64,000 bases of DNA from Candidatus Microthrix parvicella Bio17-1 (GTDB lineage: Bacteria > Actinomycetota > Acidimicrobiia > Acidimicrobiales > Microtrichaceae), in contig NZ_AMPG01000003.1 in the NCBI RefSeq assembly GCF_000299415.1, forward strand, positions 316,093 through 380,092, read 5' to 3'. The position numbers and the translations under genes are program-made. Under the pieces are notes generated by a model. That model was not told where the DNA came from and did not search any database. It worked only from the letters and a program-made list of their open reading frames with translations. Positions 46,242 through 55,513 of this stretch are shown here, piece after piece. Positions within the stretch are counted from its first letter, which is position 1, and every line of letters begins with the position of its first letter.

Positions 46242-47186
46242 TCAGCGCTGCCCGGCGACCTGGAGCGCACGACGACGCACCGCCTGGACGAGGCGTTCCG
46301 GTGCGCCGGGATCGACCTGGAGAAAGAACGACGGCTCGAACAGCTCCGCCTCCAGCAGCGCCTGGGAGCCGTCGTCCAACTGCACCAGGTCGTAGCGGCC
46401 ATAGAGCAGGTGTTCGCCGGGGGCGACCCAGCCACGCTGCTCAGCCAACGCCCGCACCTCCTCCACCGCGCGCAGCGCAACGTCTCGATGTCCGGCGGAA
46501 AGCTCGGTGGCCGACACCGCCTCCTGATAGCCGCCCCCGAGCAGGCGGCCCCCAACGTCCAGAATCGGTCCTTTGACCAGACCGTGTGAGATGGCGCCGT
46601 CGAAGACGACCGCTGCCACCTCGCCCCGCCTGCTCACCGAGGCGATGGCGGGCTGAATCATCACGGTGCCGCCGGAGTCCAAGATGGTTTCGGCCAGGGC
46701 GCGGGCTGCCGGGTCTTCAACGGCGAACCGGCCGGTGTTGCGACTCCCAACCGAAATGGTCGGTTTCACCACAACCTCGGCCGGAGTGTCGCGCAGGGCC
46801 AGGTGGTTGGCCTCGTCGGCCAGCAGCTCATCAACCTCATGAAGCGATGTGGCATACCCGGTAGGCACCACTGAGACCCCGGCATCGCCCAGCTCGGTGA
46901 GGTATCGCTTGTCCAGGTTCCAGCGGATGATCGGAGCCGGGTTCATCAAGGTGGGCAGGTGTTCCACCGAGGCGAGCCAGGCCAAAAAGGCCGGAGTGCG
47001 CTCGGGATAATCCCAAGGTGATCGAATCACCACCAGGTCGTAGTCCTCCCAGTTCGCCGGTTGCGTCCACGGCCGGTGGTGCAGGTCGATACCGGCAGCG
47101 GCGAAGGCAGCCTCGTTGATCGGACGGTCCACGTCCTCGGTGCCGAGGGCGTCGAGGTCATCGGTGGTGACGAATGCAACCCGCAT
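46242..47186 (-). CDS. ATP-grasp enzyme (RimK/glutathione-synthetase-like)
   Basis: 314 residues. The N-terminal preATP-grasp part includes MRVAFVTTDDLDALGTEDVD and the phrase VVIRSPWDYPERTPAFLAWL, which is typical of a family of ATP-grasp proteins related to cycloserine biosynthesis DcsG. The ATP-grasp core has AEVVVKPTISVGSRNT and the metal-binding end YGRYDLVQLDDGSQALLEAE. These enzymes join a carboxylate to an amine through an acyl phosphate. The substrate is unknown and no biosynthetic partner is adjacent; the gene stands alone between convergent and divergent neighbours. The start is set at 47186, where family homology begins. Confidence 0.8.
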   Translation of the reverse strand: MRVAFVTTDDLDALGTEDVDRPINEAAFAAAGIDLHHRPWTQPANWEDYDLVVIRSPWDYPERTPAFLAWLASVEHLPTLMNPAPIIRWNLDKRYLTELGDAGVSVVPTGYATSLHEVDELLADEANHLALRDTPAEVVVKPTISVGSRNTGRFAVEDPAARALAETILDSGGTVMIQPAIASVSRRGEVAAVVFDGAISHGLVKGPILDVGGRLLGGGYQEAVSATELSAGHRDVALRAVEEVRALAEQRGWVAPGEHLLYGRYDLVQLDDGSQALLEAELFEPSFFLQVDPGAPERLVQAVRRRALQVAGQR

Positions 47187-47265
47187 TGGGTCAGCGTAGA
47201 AGCGCCGGGCACACCTCACCGCAGCGGTCGCCGTGATGGCGAACCCGGAGCGGGACGGTGGCACC

Positions 47266-48609
47266 ATGGACTTCATGAAACCAACCGTTGAACAGGTGGT
47301 TGCCGCCGCAACCAAGCGCGACCCGTCGCTTGGCCCCTTCGTGGAATTGGCCGCCAACCTGCTGACCGCTGGTGAGGACGTCGACGTACTGGGTCAGGCC
47401 TACCTGCAGGACACGCTGTGGTGGCGGGTACCCAAGCGGCTCGATCCCGATGATTGGCAGGATGCCGTCGCCGGCGCGGCGGCGTTGCTGGAGGGGCTGG
47501 GACTTGATCGATACGCCGAAATCGCTCGTTCGGACAAGACGGCACGCATCTTGGAGGCTTGGGGTGAGGGCCCCGAGTCAGGACATGCGGAGGCGCTTGC
47601 GGCCCGCAAGGCGTCCGGGCTGGTGGCGCCCGACCTTGAGGAGTTTGCTTGGGGGTCGATCATGGGCGGCGAGGAGTCCGACGCGCTGACCGCGGTTGAA
47701 CATGCGTTGGAGGCGGAACTGGTGCGTTCCGGCCTGCGACCCGACGGAGCAGCGTGGAAACGTCGCGCCCTCGAGGTGACCGCGGAGGTCATCAACAGAC
47801 CGGTCGAGTTCCCGCCGGGGCAGACCCGATTGACGATGATCATCACCGACCGGGTGGAATCGTGGATCGGGGCGGTGCGGGTGCCGCAGTTGCAGCGATG
47901 GCGATCCGAGGTGGCCAACCGCCTCCTGAACCCGATTGAGCCGCCCGAGGGTGTCGAGACCATGTTGGCACCGATGCTGTGGTTGCTGGGCGAGGCCGCC
48001 AAGGGTGCGAACCTCACCCAGTCCCAATACCTGACGCCCGTCACCGTGAGGGCGGCTGCCGAGCGGTTCGGTTGGTGGGATCACGACAGGGCGCCCCGCA
48101 GCGAGAGCGAGGTGCATCAACTTTTGCACCTACGTGAGGCCGCAACCCGGTTGCGCCTCACCCGACGCACGGGCCGAACGCTCAAGCTCACCAAGTTGGG
48201 GGCCTCATCGCTGGCCGACCCGGTGTCGTTGTGGCGCCTGGTGGTTCCCAGCCTGAGGGGTGGTGACGAGCTCGAGGCGATGATGGCCGAGCTGGTTGGC
48301 ATGCGCATGGTCGAGGGCGACGCCGTCGGCGACGCGCTGGCGGAGGAACTGATGCCGGTGGTGAACCAACTGGGCTGGCGAACCGATGAGGGATCCCTCG
48401 ACCAGCACGAGGTTGGTTTGAGTATTTGGGACCGATGGCATTGGTGGCGGGTGATCGGGGTCATGAAGTACCAGATGGGCCGGTGGGCCAAGGACCCGTT
48501 CAGGCGAGTGGAACCGCCTCGTGCGTACCTCACTGAGGCGGGCGCGGTCACGGTGCTGGCGTACCTCCGCCTGCGTGCGATTGCACCACAACACGATCTG
48601 GCGAGGTGA
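47266..48609 (+). CDS. Hypothetical protein, mostly helical
   Basis: 447 residues that I do not recognise. It is soluble and helical, with no signal peptide or membrane segment. Notable stretches are FVELAANLLTAGEDVDVLGQ, EEFAWGSIMGGEESDALTAV, a Trp-rich segment (GLSIWDRWHWWRVIGVMKYQ) and a winged-helix-like stretch LRLTRRTGRTLKLTKLGASS near 300. That last piece resembles the C-terminal part of plasmid pRiA4b ORF-3-like or HTH-containing actinobacterial proteins, but this is weak. Codon use matches neighbours, and the frame is long and closed, so it is real. The start could be 47266 or 47275. Confidence 0.6.
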   Translation: MDFMKPTVEQVVAAATKRDPSLGPFVELAANLLTAGEDVDVLGQAYLQDTLWWRVPKRLDPDDWQDAVAGAAALLEGLGLDRYAEIARSDKTARILEAWGEGPESGHAEALAARKASGLVAPDLEEFAWGSIMGGEESDALTAVEHALEAELVRSGLRPDGAAWKRRALEVTAEVINRPVEFPPGQTRLTMIITDRVESWIGAVRVPQLQRWRSEVANRLLNPIEPPEGVETMLAPMLWLLGEAAKGANLTQSQYLTPVTVRAAAERFGWWDHDRAPRSESEVHQLLHLREAATRLRLTRRTGRTLKLTKLGASSLADPVSLWRLVVPSLRGGDELEAMMAELVGMRMVEGDAVGDALAEELMPVVNQLGWRTDEGSLDQHEVGLSIWDRWHWWRVIGVMKYQMGRWAKDPFRRVEPPRAYLTEAGAVTVLAYLRLRAIAPQHDLAR

Positions 48610-48618
48610 CGCCGACGG

Positions 48619-50472
48619 TTACCCCGTGCTCTTGGGGCCCGGTGCGACCTTGGGTTGAACGTTGAACGTCAGCCCGTCGAAGTCGCCGCTGGTGCGCCAC
48701 GCGTCGAGGAGTTGAAAGTAGGCGACCGGCCCGTCGGGGTAGCCGCACGCGTTGAGCCGCTGGGCTGGTGTGGGGTCGGCCCCTTCGTTGTTGTAGTAGC
48801 CGGGCGTGCAGTCGAGGTTGCCCAGAAATCCGCGGGTGGAGCCCTCGAACTGCGCCACCCAGGCCTCCTCGGCCTCAGCGGTCACCTCCACCTCGGTGGC
48901 TCCAACGGCGAGGGCGTGGGCGACGACCGCTGCGATGGCGGTGGCGGCCTCGGTGAGGTTGTGGGTCACGTTGGAGATCAGGTTGGCGCCCTGGTTCAAC
49001 CCCACGATGAACAGGTTGGGAAATCCGGCCACGTGGTTGCCGTGCAGGCTGCGCATGCCATCGGCCCAATGTTCGCTCAGCGTCCGCCCGCCCCGTCCGG
49101 TGGTCTCGTAGGTGGCCGAGTGGGCCAGGTGTACGTCGAAGCCCGAGGCGAAGACGAGGCAGTCGAGTGGGTAGTGGTTTCCGGCCGCCCAAACGCCGGT
49201 GGCGTCGATCGCCTCGACCCCCTTCCCGTCGGTGTCGATCAGGTGGGTGTTGGGCCGGTTGTAGGCATCGAGGTACTCGTCGTGGAAGCAGGGCCGCTTG
49301 CACAGCTGCCGGTACCAGGGCTTGAGCGCCTCGGCGGTGGTCTCGTCGGTGACGATCTCATCGACCCGGGCTCGGATTTCGTTCATCTTTTCGTCGTCGG
49401 AGTCTTCGTACGCGCGGGCGACCAATTCGGGGGTAAACGCCTCGCCGGTGGTGGTCATCTCGACGATCACCCGGTCGCGGATGCGCTTGGCGATATCGGT
49501 CCAGCCGTCCATCACCAGGTCTTCGTCGGTGAACCCGCCGGTCTGCAGGGTGGCGAAGTTCTCCAGCCAGCACCGTTGCCAGCCGGGCTCCAGCGCCGCG
49601 AACTCGTCGGGGTCGGTTGGTCGGTTGTTTCGGATGTCGATCGAAGACGGCGTCCGCTGAAACACGAACAACTCACCGGCATCCCGAGCCAGGTGAGGAA
49701 TGGCCTGCACCGCCGTTGCGCCGGTGCCGATGATGCCAACCCGCTTGTCGAACAGATGGTCCATTGCCTCGCCGGTCGGGCCGCCGCCGGTGTAGGCGTA
49801 GTCCCAACGGCTTGTGTGAAAGCAGTGACCCGCGAAGGATTCGATGCCGGGAATGCCCGGCAGCTTGGGGCGGTGCATCGGCCCGGTGCCCATCGCCACG
49901 AACTGCGCCCGCACCTCGTCGCCGCGGTCGGTACGGATCACCCAGCGCGCTGCGGCCTCGTCCCAGTCAATGGACGTGACCTCGGTCGAGAAGAGCCCGT
50001 TTTCGTGCAGGTTGAAGTGCCGGGCGATCCGTTGGGCATGGGCGAAGTTCTCGTGGCCCATCGTGTACTTCTGGCTGGGCATGTGCCCGGTCTCCTCCAG
50101 GAGGGGGAGGTAGACCATGGAAGCGGTGTCGCACATGGCGCCCGGGTAGCGGTTCCAATACCAGGCGCCGCCCACGTCACCGCCGCCTTCGATCAGGCGC
50201 ACATCGGTTACGCCGGCCTCGGCCAGCCGGGCACCGGTGGTCAGCCCGGCGAACCCGGCGCCGATGACGGCCACTGTGACCTCGTCGGTGACCGGGTCGC
50301 GCTCGACGCGCTCGGAGTAGGGGTCGTCGCGAAAGTGAGCGAAGGGGCCGGTGGGCTCGAGATACTGGTTGCTGCCGTCGGTGCGCAGCCGCTTGTCCCG
50401 CTCGGCTCGGTATCGTGCCCGCAGCGCGTCGCGGCCGATTGGCTCGATGGTCGGGTTGGAAGCCGTGCTCAT
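48619..50472 (-). CDS. Flavin-containing Baeyer-Villiger monooxygenase
   Basis: 617 residues, class B flavoprotein monooxygenase that inserts oxygen next to ketones using FAD and NADPH. The FAD Rossmann motif is VAVIGAGFAGLTTG. The BVMO fingerprint FxGxxxHxxxW is present as FAGHCFHTSRW. The NADP Rossmann motif is GIIGTGATAVQAIPHLA. A strong AGGAGG lies 6-12 bases upstream of ATG 50472, which decides the start over a longer in-frame extension. Divergent from the pentapeptide-repeat gene. Cyclic ketones, steroids or long-chain ketones are all possible substrates. Confidence 0.9.
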   Translation of the reverse strand: MSTASNPTIEPIGRDALRARYRAERDKRLRTDGSNQYLEPTGPFAHFRDDPYSERVERDPVTDEVTVAVIGAGFAGLTTGARLAEAGVTDVRLIEGGGDVGGAWYWNRYPGAMCDTASMVYLPLLEETGHMPSQKYTMGHENFAHAQRIARHFNLHENGLFSTEVTSIDWDEAAARWVIRTDRGDEVRAQFVAMGTGPMHRPKLPGIPGIESFAGHCFHTSRWDYAYTGGGPTGEAMDHLFDKRVGIIGTGATAVQAIPHLARDAGELFVFQRTPSSIDIRNNRPTDPDEFAALEPGWQRCWLENFATLQTGGFTDEDLVMDGWTDIAKRIRDRVIVEMTTTGEAFTPELVARAYEDSDDEKMNEIRARVDEIVTDETTAEALKPWYRQLCKRPCFHDEYLDAYNRPNTHLIDTDGKGVEAIDATGVWAAGNHYPLDCLVFASGFDVHLAHSATYETTGRGGRTLSEHWADGMRSLHGNHVAGFPNLFIVGLNQGANLISNVTHNLTEAATAIAAVVAHALAVGATEVEVTAEAEEAWVAQFEGSTRGFLGNLDCTPGYYNNEGADPTPAQRLNACGYPDGPVAYFQLLDAWRTSGDFDGLTFNVQPKVAPGPKSTG

Positions 50473-50571
50473 CTGGTCCTCCTGTAAGTCGACGGCCGCC
50501 GGGGCCGTCCCGAAAGATCGTACGGCGTCTCCGAAGGAACTGGCTCGGAGGCCCACGCTACGGTCGTTGCC

Positions 50572-51171
50572 ATGGCCAATCTCAGCTTGGTGCGCGATGG
50601 CGAGGAGTGCTTGGACGTCGCCTTCGAGAGCGCGGACCACACCGTGGTGGCACTGACTCGGGTCGAGTTCGAGGATTGCGTCTTCGACGGATTGCGCTTG
50701 GAGCAGACCAGGTTCGCCGACTGTACGTTCGTTGACTGCGTCTTCCGGGAGTGCGATTTTGGCGTGCTCGTGGTCGACGATTGCACCTGGCGCGACGTGC
50801 GCTTCGAGAGGTGCCGCATGCAGGGGGTCGATTGGCGTGCCCCCAAGGCGGGTGGCCTCGGCAACCAACTGCGGTTCCGCGAGTGCTTCATGCGATACGG
50901 GGTTTTCATGCAGGCACATTTGCCCAGGGTCGAGTTTCGCAACTGCGACCTTCGTGAGGCCGAGTTCAGCGATGCTGATCTCGCCGGGGCCGCCTTCGCC
51001 GAGTCCGAGTTGTCGGGTGCGCGCTTCCAGAACGCCAGGCTTCTCGAGGCCGACTTTCGAGGGGCCGAGGGTTATGACCTCGACGTCACCTCAGGGCTGT
51101 TGAAGGGCGCCAGGTTCTCAATGCCCGAGGCGGCGCGGCTGCTGAACGGACTCGACATCGTCATCGAATAA
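50572..51171 (+). CDS. Pentapeptide-repeat protein (Qnr/McbG-like)
   Basis: 199 residues forming a right-handed quadrilateral beta-helix from A(D/N)LxX-type repeats: FEDCVFDGLRLEQTRFADCT, FVDCVFRECDF, then after a break at APKAGGLGNQ, FRNCDLREAEFSDADLAGAA and SELSGARFQNARLLEADFRG. A C-terminal helix follows (MPEAARLLNGLDIVIE). The layout with a central loop and a terminal dimerisation helix is that of Qnr-type proteins, which mimic DNA and protect gyrase. Whether it protects gyrase here is inference; many such proteins have other roles. Confidence 0.8.
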   Translation: MANLSLVRDGEECLDVAFESADHTVVALTRVEFEDCVFDGLRLEQTRFADCTFVDCVFRECDFGVLVVDDCTWRDVRFERCRMQGVDWRAPKAGGLGNQLRFRECFMRYGVFMQAHLPRVEFRNCDLREAEFSDADLAGAAFAESELSGARFQNARLLEADFRGAEGYDLDVTSGLLKGARFSMPEAARLLNGLDIVIE

Positions 51172-51306
51172 TCGGGCTTTGTGAACCGACGTGACACATG
51201 ACGCCCCCGGCGCGTTACCACTGGGAGCGCCGGGCATTCAACAATGTGGGAGGAGGCCCACGCCGCCGGGCCACATTGACGAGCGTTGCTCGAAAGCAGG
51301 ATCAGC

Positions 51307-52320
51307 ATGAACGCATCCAACGAAATCACTGGTGCACTGGACGACCGCCTCGACCAACTGGAGGATCGCCTCCCGGCGTTGCCCGCCAGCCTGGTGTCGT
51401 TGCAGCGGGCGCTGGTGATCGCAAGCCTGCGGACTGCCTGCTCGGGGGTCGAGTTGTTGGTGGGCGCAGTACGGTCGATCTTCGAGACCGGTTCTGACGC
51501 CGTCGCCACAGCCTCCGACCAGACGCTGCAGGCCGTGGAGGACACGGTGGACACCGCCACCGACGCTGCTCGCACTGTGGCGGGTCAGGCTCGGAATGCC
51601 GCCGAGGACACCGTTGAGTCGGCGACCGATGCTGCCCGCACTGTGGCGGGTCAGGCTCGGAGTGCCGCCGAGGACACCGTTGAGTCGGCGACCGATGCTG
51701 CTGGGACCGTGGCCGGTCAGGCTCGGAATGCCGCCGAGGACACCGTCGATGCCGCCACCGATGCCGCCCACCCCGATGCCGGCCAGGCCCGCACGGCCCT
51801 GAAGAGCGTGACCACGCAGGCGTCGACGCAGGCGAAGACCGTGGCTGGTCAGGCGCGAAGCGCCGCTGCGGATGTGGCGGAGACCGCCTCGACCGGGGCA
51901 AAGACCACTGCCGGTCAGGCCCGTGCGCAGGCAAAGCGGGTTGCCGACACGGCACAGACCGGTGCCAAGACCACTGCCGGCCAGGCCCGTACGCAGGCGA
52001 AGCGGGTTGCCGACACGGCACAGACCGGTGCCAAGACCGCTTCCGGCCAGGCCCGTGCGCAAGCCAAGCGGGTGAAGGAGACGGCTACGACTCAGGTCAC
52101 GTCGCTCCGCTCCGCCGCATCCGCTGCGGCCGACGACGGCGCCAAGACGGCGACCGTTGCCGCCCAAGACGTCACCGATCGGGTGCAGGGCATCTCGCCC
52201 GACCGCGGCTACGAAACCTGGACACGCGCCGAGCTGTACGAGCGTGCCCAGGAGCTCAACATCGAGGGCCGCTCGGGCATGAAGAAGCACGACCTGATCG
52301 CGGCGCTGCGGGCCGGCTGA
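51307..52320 (+). CDS. Ala-rich repeat protein (phasin/LEA-like) with C-terminal Rho-N/SAP-like domain
   Basis: 337 residues. A helical N-terminus (LDQLEDRLPALPASLVSLQR; 1-65) is followed by two blocks of amphipathic repeats. One block repeats ARNAAEDTVESATDAARTVA-type units about four times (51530-51780). The other repeats AKTTAGQARAQAKRVADTAQ-type units about three times (51830-52080), and both are nearly identical at the DNA level. The last 36 residues (TRAELYERAQELNIEGRSGM) form a Rho-N/SAP-like helix-extended-loop-helix that may bind nucleic acid. The repeats recall phasins and LEA proteins, so it may coat storage granules or condense DNA. GCAGGA precedes the ATG. The role is unproven. 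Confidence 0.7.
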   Translation: MNASNEITGALDDRLDQLEDRLPALPASLVSLQRALVIASLRTACSGVELLVGAVRSIFETGSDAVATASDQTLQAVEDTVDTATDAARTVAGQARNAAEDTVESATDAARTVAGQARSAAEDTVESATDAAGTVAGQARNAAEDTVDAATDAAHPDAGQARTALKSVTTQASTQAKTVAGQARSAAADVAETASTGAKTTAGQARAQAKRVADTAQTGAKTTAGQARTQAKRVADTAQTGAKTASGQARAQAKRVKETATTQVTSLRSAASAAADDGAKTATVAAQDVTDRVQGISPDRGYETWTRAELYERAQELNIEGRSGMKKHDLIAALRAG

Positions 52321-52365
52321 GGGCGTCCGCCTGAACTGTCCTGGCATCGTCGTAGTGTTCGGTGA

Positions 52366-53340
52366 ATGGAGACAGCCACCCTCAACCTGGACGCCGAGTT
52401 CAATCTTCGACGGCGCGAGCTGACCGGTTACTGCTACCGGATGCTGGGCTCGGGCGCCGAGGCGGAGGACGCCGTACAGGAGACGATGGTGCGGGCCTGG
52501 AAGGCCGCCGACCGATTCGAGGGCCGCTCGTCGGTTCGCACCTGGCTGTACCGGATCGCCTCCAACGTGTGCATCGATATGGGCCGCGCACCCCAGCGAC
52601 GTGCCCGTCCGATGGACCTCGGTGGCCCATCAACCGTGGCCACCGCACAGCTGGTGCCCTTGCCCGAGAGCACGTTTGTGCAACCGATCGCGGATGGTCG
52701 GGTGATCGAGACCTCGGGCGACCCTGCCGAAGTGGCGATCGCCCGCGACTCGATCCGTCTGGCGTTCGTCGCAGCACTCCAGCACCTACCGCCCCGGCAG
52801 CGCGCCGTGCTGATCCTGTGCGAGGTGCTCAAGTGGCGCTCGGCCGAAGTGGCCACCCTGCTCGACGTCAGCGTGGCGTCGGTGAACAGCGCCCTCCAAC
52901 GGGCGCGGGCCACGCTGGTCGAACTCGATATCGAGGCACTCGACCCCACGCTCACCCCCGAACACGAGGCGCTGCTCGTTCGCTACGTTGACGCCTTTGA
53001 GCGTTACGACATGGGTGCACTGGCCGAGCTGTTGGCGTCTGACGCGGTGATCACGATGCCGCCCCACGACCTCTGGCTCCAGGGGGTGGACCAGGTCACC
53101 GGGTGGATGGCCGGGCCGGGCCACGAGTGTTCGGGGTCGAGGCTGGTGCCCGTCGAGGTCAACGGCACCGCTGGGTTTGCCAGCTACAGGCCGGCGGGCG
53201 CCGGTCGTTGGGAGCCGTGGGCGTTGCAGGTGATCGACGTCATCGACGGTGAGATCACCGGCCATCACAACTTTCTCTACCCGGAACTGTTCGCCGAATT
53301 CGGGTTGCCGCCGGTGCTGACGGGGGCGATGCCCGGTTGA
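52366..53340 (+). CDS. ECF sigma factor with SnoaL-like C-terminal domain
   Basis: 324 residues. Sigma region 2 (about 8-75: GSGAEAEDAVQETMVRAWKA) and region 4 (about 125-180: LPPRQRAVLILCEVLKWRSA, EVATLLDVSVASVNSALQRA) are followed by a 125-residue SnoaL/NTF2-like domain (LVRYVDAFERYDMGALAELL, SDAVITMPPHDLW). This is the arrangement of the SigG/SigJ-like TIGR02960 group, in which the extra domain regulates the sigma factor in place of an anti-sigma. No anti-sigma gene is adjacent, which agrees. Target promoters are unknown. Confidence 0.88.
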   Translation: METATLNLDAEFNLRRRELTGYCYRMLGSGAEAEDAVQETMVRAWKAADRFEGRSSVRTWLYRIASNVCIDMGRAPQRRARPMDLGGPSTVATAQLVPLPESTFVQPIADGRVIETSGDPAEVAIARDSIRLAFVAALQHLPPRQRAVLILCEVLKWRSAEVATLLDVSVASVNSALQRARATLVELDIEALDPTLTPEHEALLVRYVDAFERYDMGALAELLASDAVITMPPHDLWLQGVDQVTGWMAGPGHECSGSRLVPVEVNGTAGFASYRPAGAGRWEPWALQVIDVIDGEITGHHNFLYPELFAEFGLPPVLTGAMPG

Positions 53341-53386
53341 GCACGGCCGAACTCGCCGTGACGGTGGAGCGGTCCGGCGAGGTGGC

Positions 53387-54547
53387 TCATCCAAGTTTGA
53401 GACGGCGTCGAAGGGCGCGGTTGGCGGGCTTTTCGAGCGCGGTGTGCAAGACGCCGGAGACGGCGATGGTGATGACAATCGAGGCCAAGGCGCGGAGGCG
53501 CTGGTTGCTGATCTTCTGGCCGAGCAGCACCCACACCGGAATGTGCACCAGGTAGATCGAGTAGGACCACTGGCCGATGAGCTTGAGCGGCGGGATGCTC
53601 AGGCAGCGAGACCACGGTGATGAACGTGCACCCCAGGACGCAGCGAGCAGTCCGGCGGTGGCGATTCCCGCCAACGGAATCCAGAGGAGAAACAGCGATT
53701 CGGTGCGCGGCTCGGCCATGGCGATCGCGACAACCACCGCGACGGAACAACAGATGGTCAAGGTGGTCGACATCCAACGCTTCATGGTGCCGCCGCCCGC
53801 TGCCCAGATGGCGGCGGCTGCGCCGAGAAAGATCCCGTCAACTCTGAACCACAAGGCGAAGTAGGCCCAGTCGACGACCTGATTGCGCCGATCCGAGATG
53901 GCGCCATACAAGAATGGGTCCGGCGCAGCCGGGTTCCAACCGGCCGGGCGCCAGGCGAACCCGGCAACCACGTAGGCGGCCCGTGCGGCAATCACGATGG
54001 CGACCAGCGCCAGGCACCTGCGAAGCAGTTGCTGTGGGGTTGGGCGCCTCACCAACAGCACCATCAGGATCAGCGGCCAGGTCAGGTAGAACTGCTGCTC
54101 CACCCCCAACGACCAAAGGTGGGCGAAGTAGGTGGCGACCCCGGGCTCTGCCAGGTCAAACCAGTTCATGGTGTAGGTCAGCCCGGCGAGCGACTGGTCT
54201 CGGCCTGGCGCCGCCGCTCCCCTGGCCAACAGGCAGACCACCCAAGTGCCGACGATGGTTGCCAGCACCGCCGGGTAGAGCCGGGTGAACCGCCGGCCGA
54301 TGAATCGGCGGTACTCGATGTGGCCGTGCTTGACGACCTCTCCAAGCAGTAGATAGGTGATGAGAAAGCCAGAGATGACGAAGAAGACGTCGACGCCCAA
54401 CAGGCCGCCCCTGAAACCGGGTATGTCGAAGTGAAACAGCATCACGGCCACCACCGCCAACGCTCGCAATCCGTCCCAGGCTGGAAGATAGCCCAGCTTC
54501 GGCGGTTCGCCGAGGTGGGCTGCGACGGAGTCGGTTGTTGTCGTCAC
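53387..54547 (-). CDS. OafA/acyltransferase-3 family membrane protein
   Basis: 386 residues with about ten transmembrane helices. The hallmark N-terminal segment is PAWDGLRALAVVAVMLFHFD (with the RxxA and His of this family) followed by GLLGVDVFFVISGFLITYLL, and the RRFTRLYPA motif. Such proteins move acyl groups, usually acetyl, onto extracellular glycans, peptidoglycan or lipids. The C-terminal SGNH hydrolase of the longer OafA type is absent. Convergent with the ECF sigma gene. The acceptor is unknown. Confidence 0.85.
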   Translation of the reverse strand: MTTTTDSVAAHLGEPPKLGYLPAWDGLRALAVVAVMLFHFDIPGFRGGLLGVDVFFVISGFLITYLLLGEVVKHGHIEYRRFIGRRFTRLYPAVLATIVGTWVVCLLARGAAAPGRDQSLAGLTYTMNWFDLAEPGVATYFAHLWSLGVEQQFYLTWPLILMVLLVRRPTPQQLLRRCLALVAIVIAARAAYVVAGFAWRPAGWNPAAPDPFLYGAISDRRNQVVDWAYFALWFRVDGIFLGAAAAIWAAGGGTMKRWMSTTLTICCSVAVVVAIAMAEPRTESLFLLWIPLAGIATAGLLAASWGARSSPWSRCLSIPPLKLIGQWSYSIYLVHIPVWVLLGQKISNQRLRALASIVITIAVSGVLHTALEKPANRALRRRLKLG

Positions 54548-54622
54548 GATGCGATGAGCGTATTCACTCCGCCGAGTTGCCGCATTGCTCGGGCAGGCTC
54601 TGCAAGTGTCCGGGCCGAGCGG

Positions 54623-55513
54623 TCAGGAATCGATGGAGCGTTGGTAGGCGCGCACCGCCAACGGCGCGCAGATGGTGATGATGGCAATGATCCAGATCCA
54701 CGAGTACGCAACCGGGTGGAGGAGCGACCACGGGTCGCCCGGCCGGGCCGGCGCATTGGGGTTGCCAAACAGCTTCCTGAGCGCGTCGGCCACGGTGGTA
54801 ATCGGGTTCCACGAGGCGATGGTGCGGAGCGGGCCGGGCATCGAGGAGATCGGAACAAACGTTGAGGCGATGAACGTCAGTGGGAAAAGTGCGACAAACG
54901 CGATGCCGTTGACTCCCTCGGGGGTGGAGACGAGGCTGCCGAGCAGCACGCCGATCCAGATCATGGCGAACGCGAACGCCACCATCAGCGCATAGGCACC
55001 AAGCGTCTCGAACACGCTGCCTCGGATGCGCCATCCGATGATGTAGCCGGTGATCGACATCAGCGCGATCGGGAGCAGCGTTTTGATGATGTTGGCCACC
55101 GCATGCCCGCCCAGCACCGCACCGCGGGAGATCGGCAGCGATCGAAATCGGTCGACGGCCTGATTTTTGCGGTCGTTGGCAAGGCCAAGCGCCACCCCAA
55201 ACGCCGTGAACACCAGCGTCTGGGCCATGATGCCGCCCATCAGAAACTCGCGGTAACGCTGCGGGGTGGCGTTGCCTCCGCCGGGCACCACGATGGCACC
55301 GCCAAAGACGTAGGCGAACATCACCACGAACATCACCGGTTGGATGGTGGCGTCGCTCAGCTGTTCAGGTTGGCGTTTCATGTGAATCAGGCCGCGGCGG
55401 GCGATGACCCACACGTCGTGGAGTGCTCCGCGTGCTTTCGGCAGCGCCTCGGATGTTGCGGGTGCCGGGGCACTGCGACCGTTGGAGCTGGTGGGATTGG
55501 TGATGGCGGTCAC
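54623..55513 (-). CDS. ABC-2 type exporter permease (DrrB-like)
   Basis: 296 residues with six transmembrane helices (for instance VMFVVMFAYVFGGAIVVPGG and GINGIAFVALFPLTFIASTF) and the ABC-2 signature region. A Ser/Pro/Ala-rich N-terminus precedes the cytoplasmic amphipathic helix (ALHDVWVIARRGLIHMKRQP). GTG start overlaps the stop of the ATPase gene (GTGA). Together the pair is a DrrAB-type exporter for a drug, lipid or other hydrophobic compound. Confidence 0.88.
   Translation of the reverse strand: MTAITNPTSSNGRSAPAPATSEALPKARGALHDVWVIARRGLIHMKRQPEQLSDATIQPVMFVVMFAYVFGGAIVVPGGGNATPQRYREFLMGGIMAQTLVFTAFGVALGLANDRKNQAVDRFRSLPISRGAVLGGHAVANIIKTLLPIALMSITGYIIGWRIRGSVFETLGAYALMVAFAFAMIWIGVLLGSLVSTPEGVNGIAFVALFPLTFIASTFVPISSMPGPLRTIASWNPITTVADALRKLFGNPNAPARPGDPWSLLHPVAYSWIWIIAIITICAPLAVRAYQRSIDS

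Noticed and set aside
51530-52080. Regular DNA repeats considered as a CRISPR array
   Set aside because: The repeats are contiguous, in frame and encode amphipathic helices; there are no unique spacers or cas genes.
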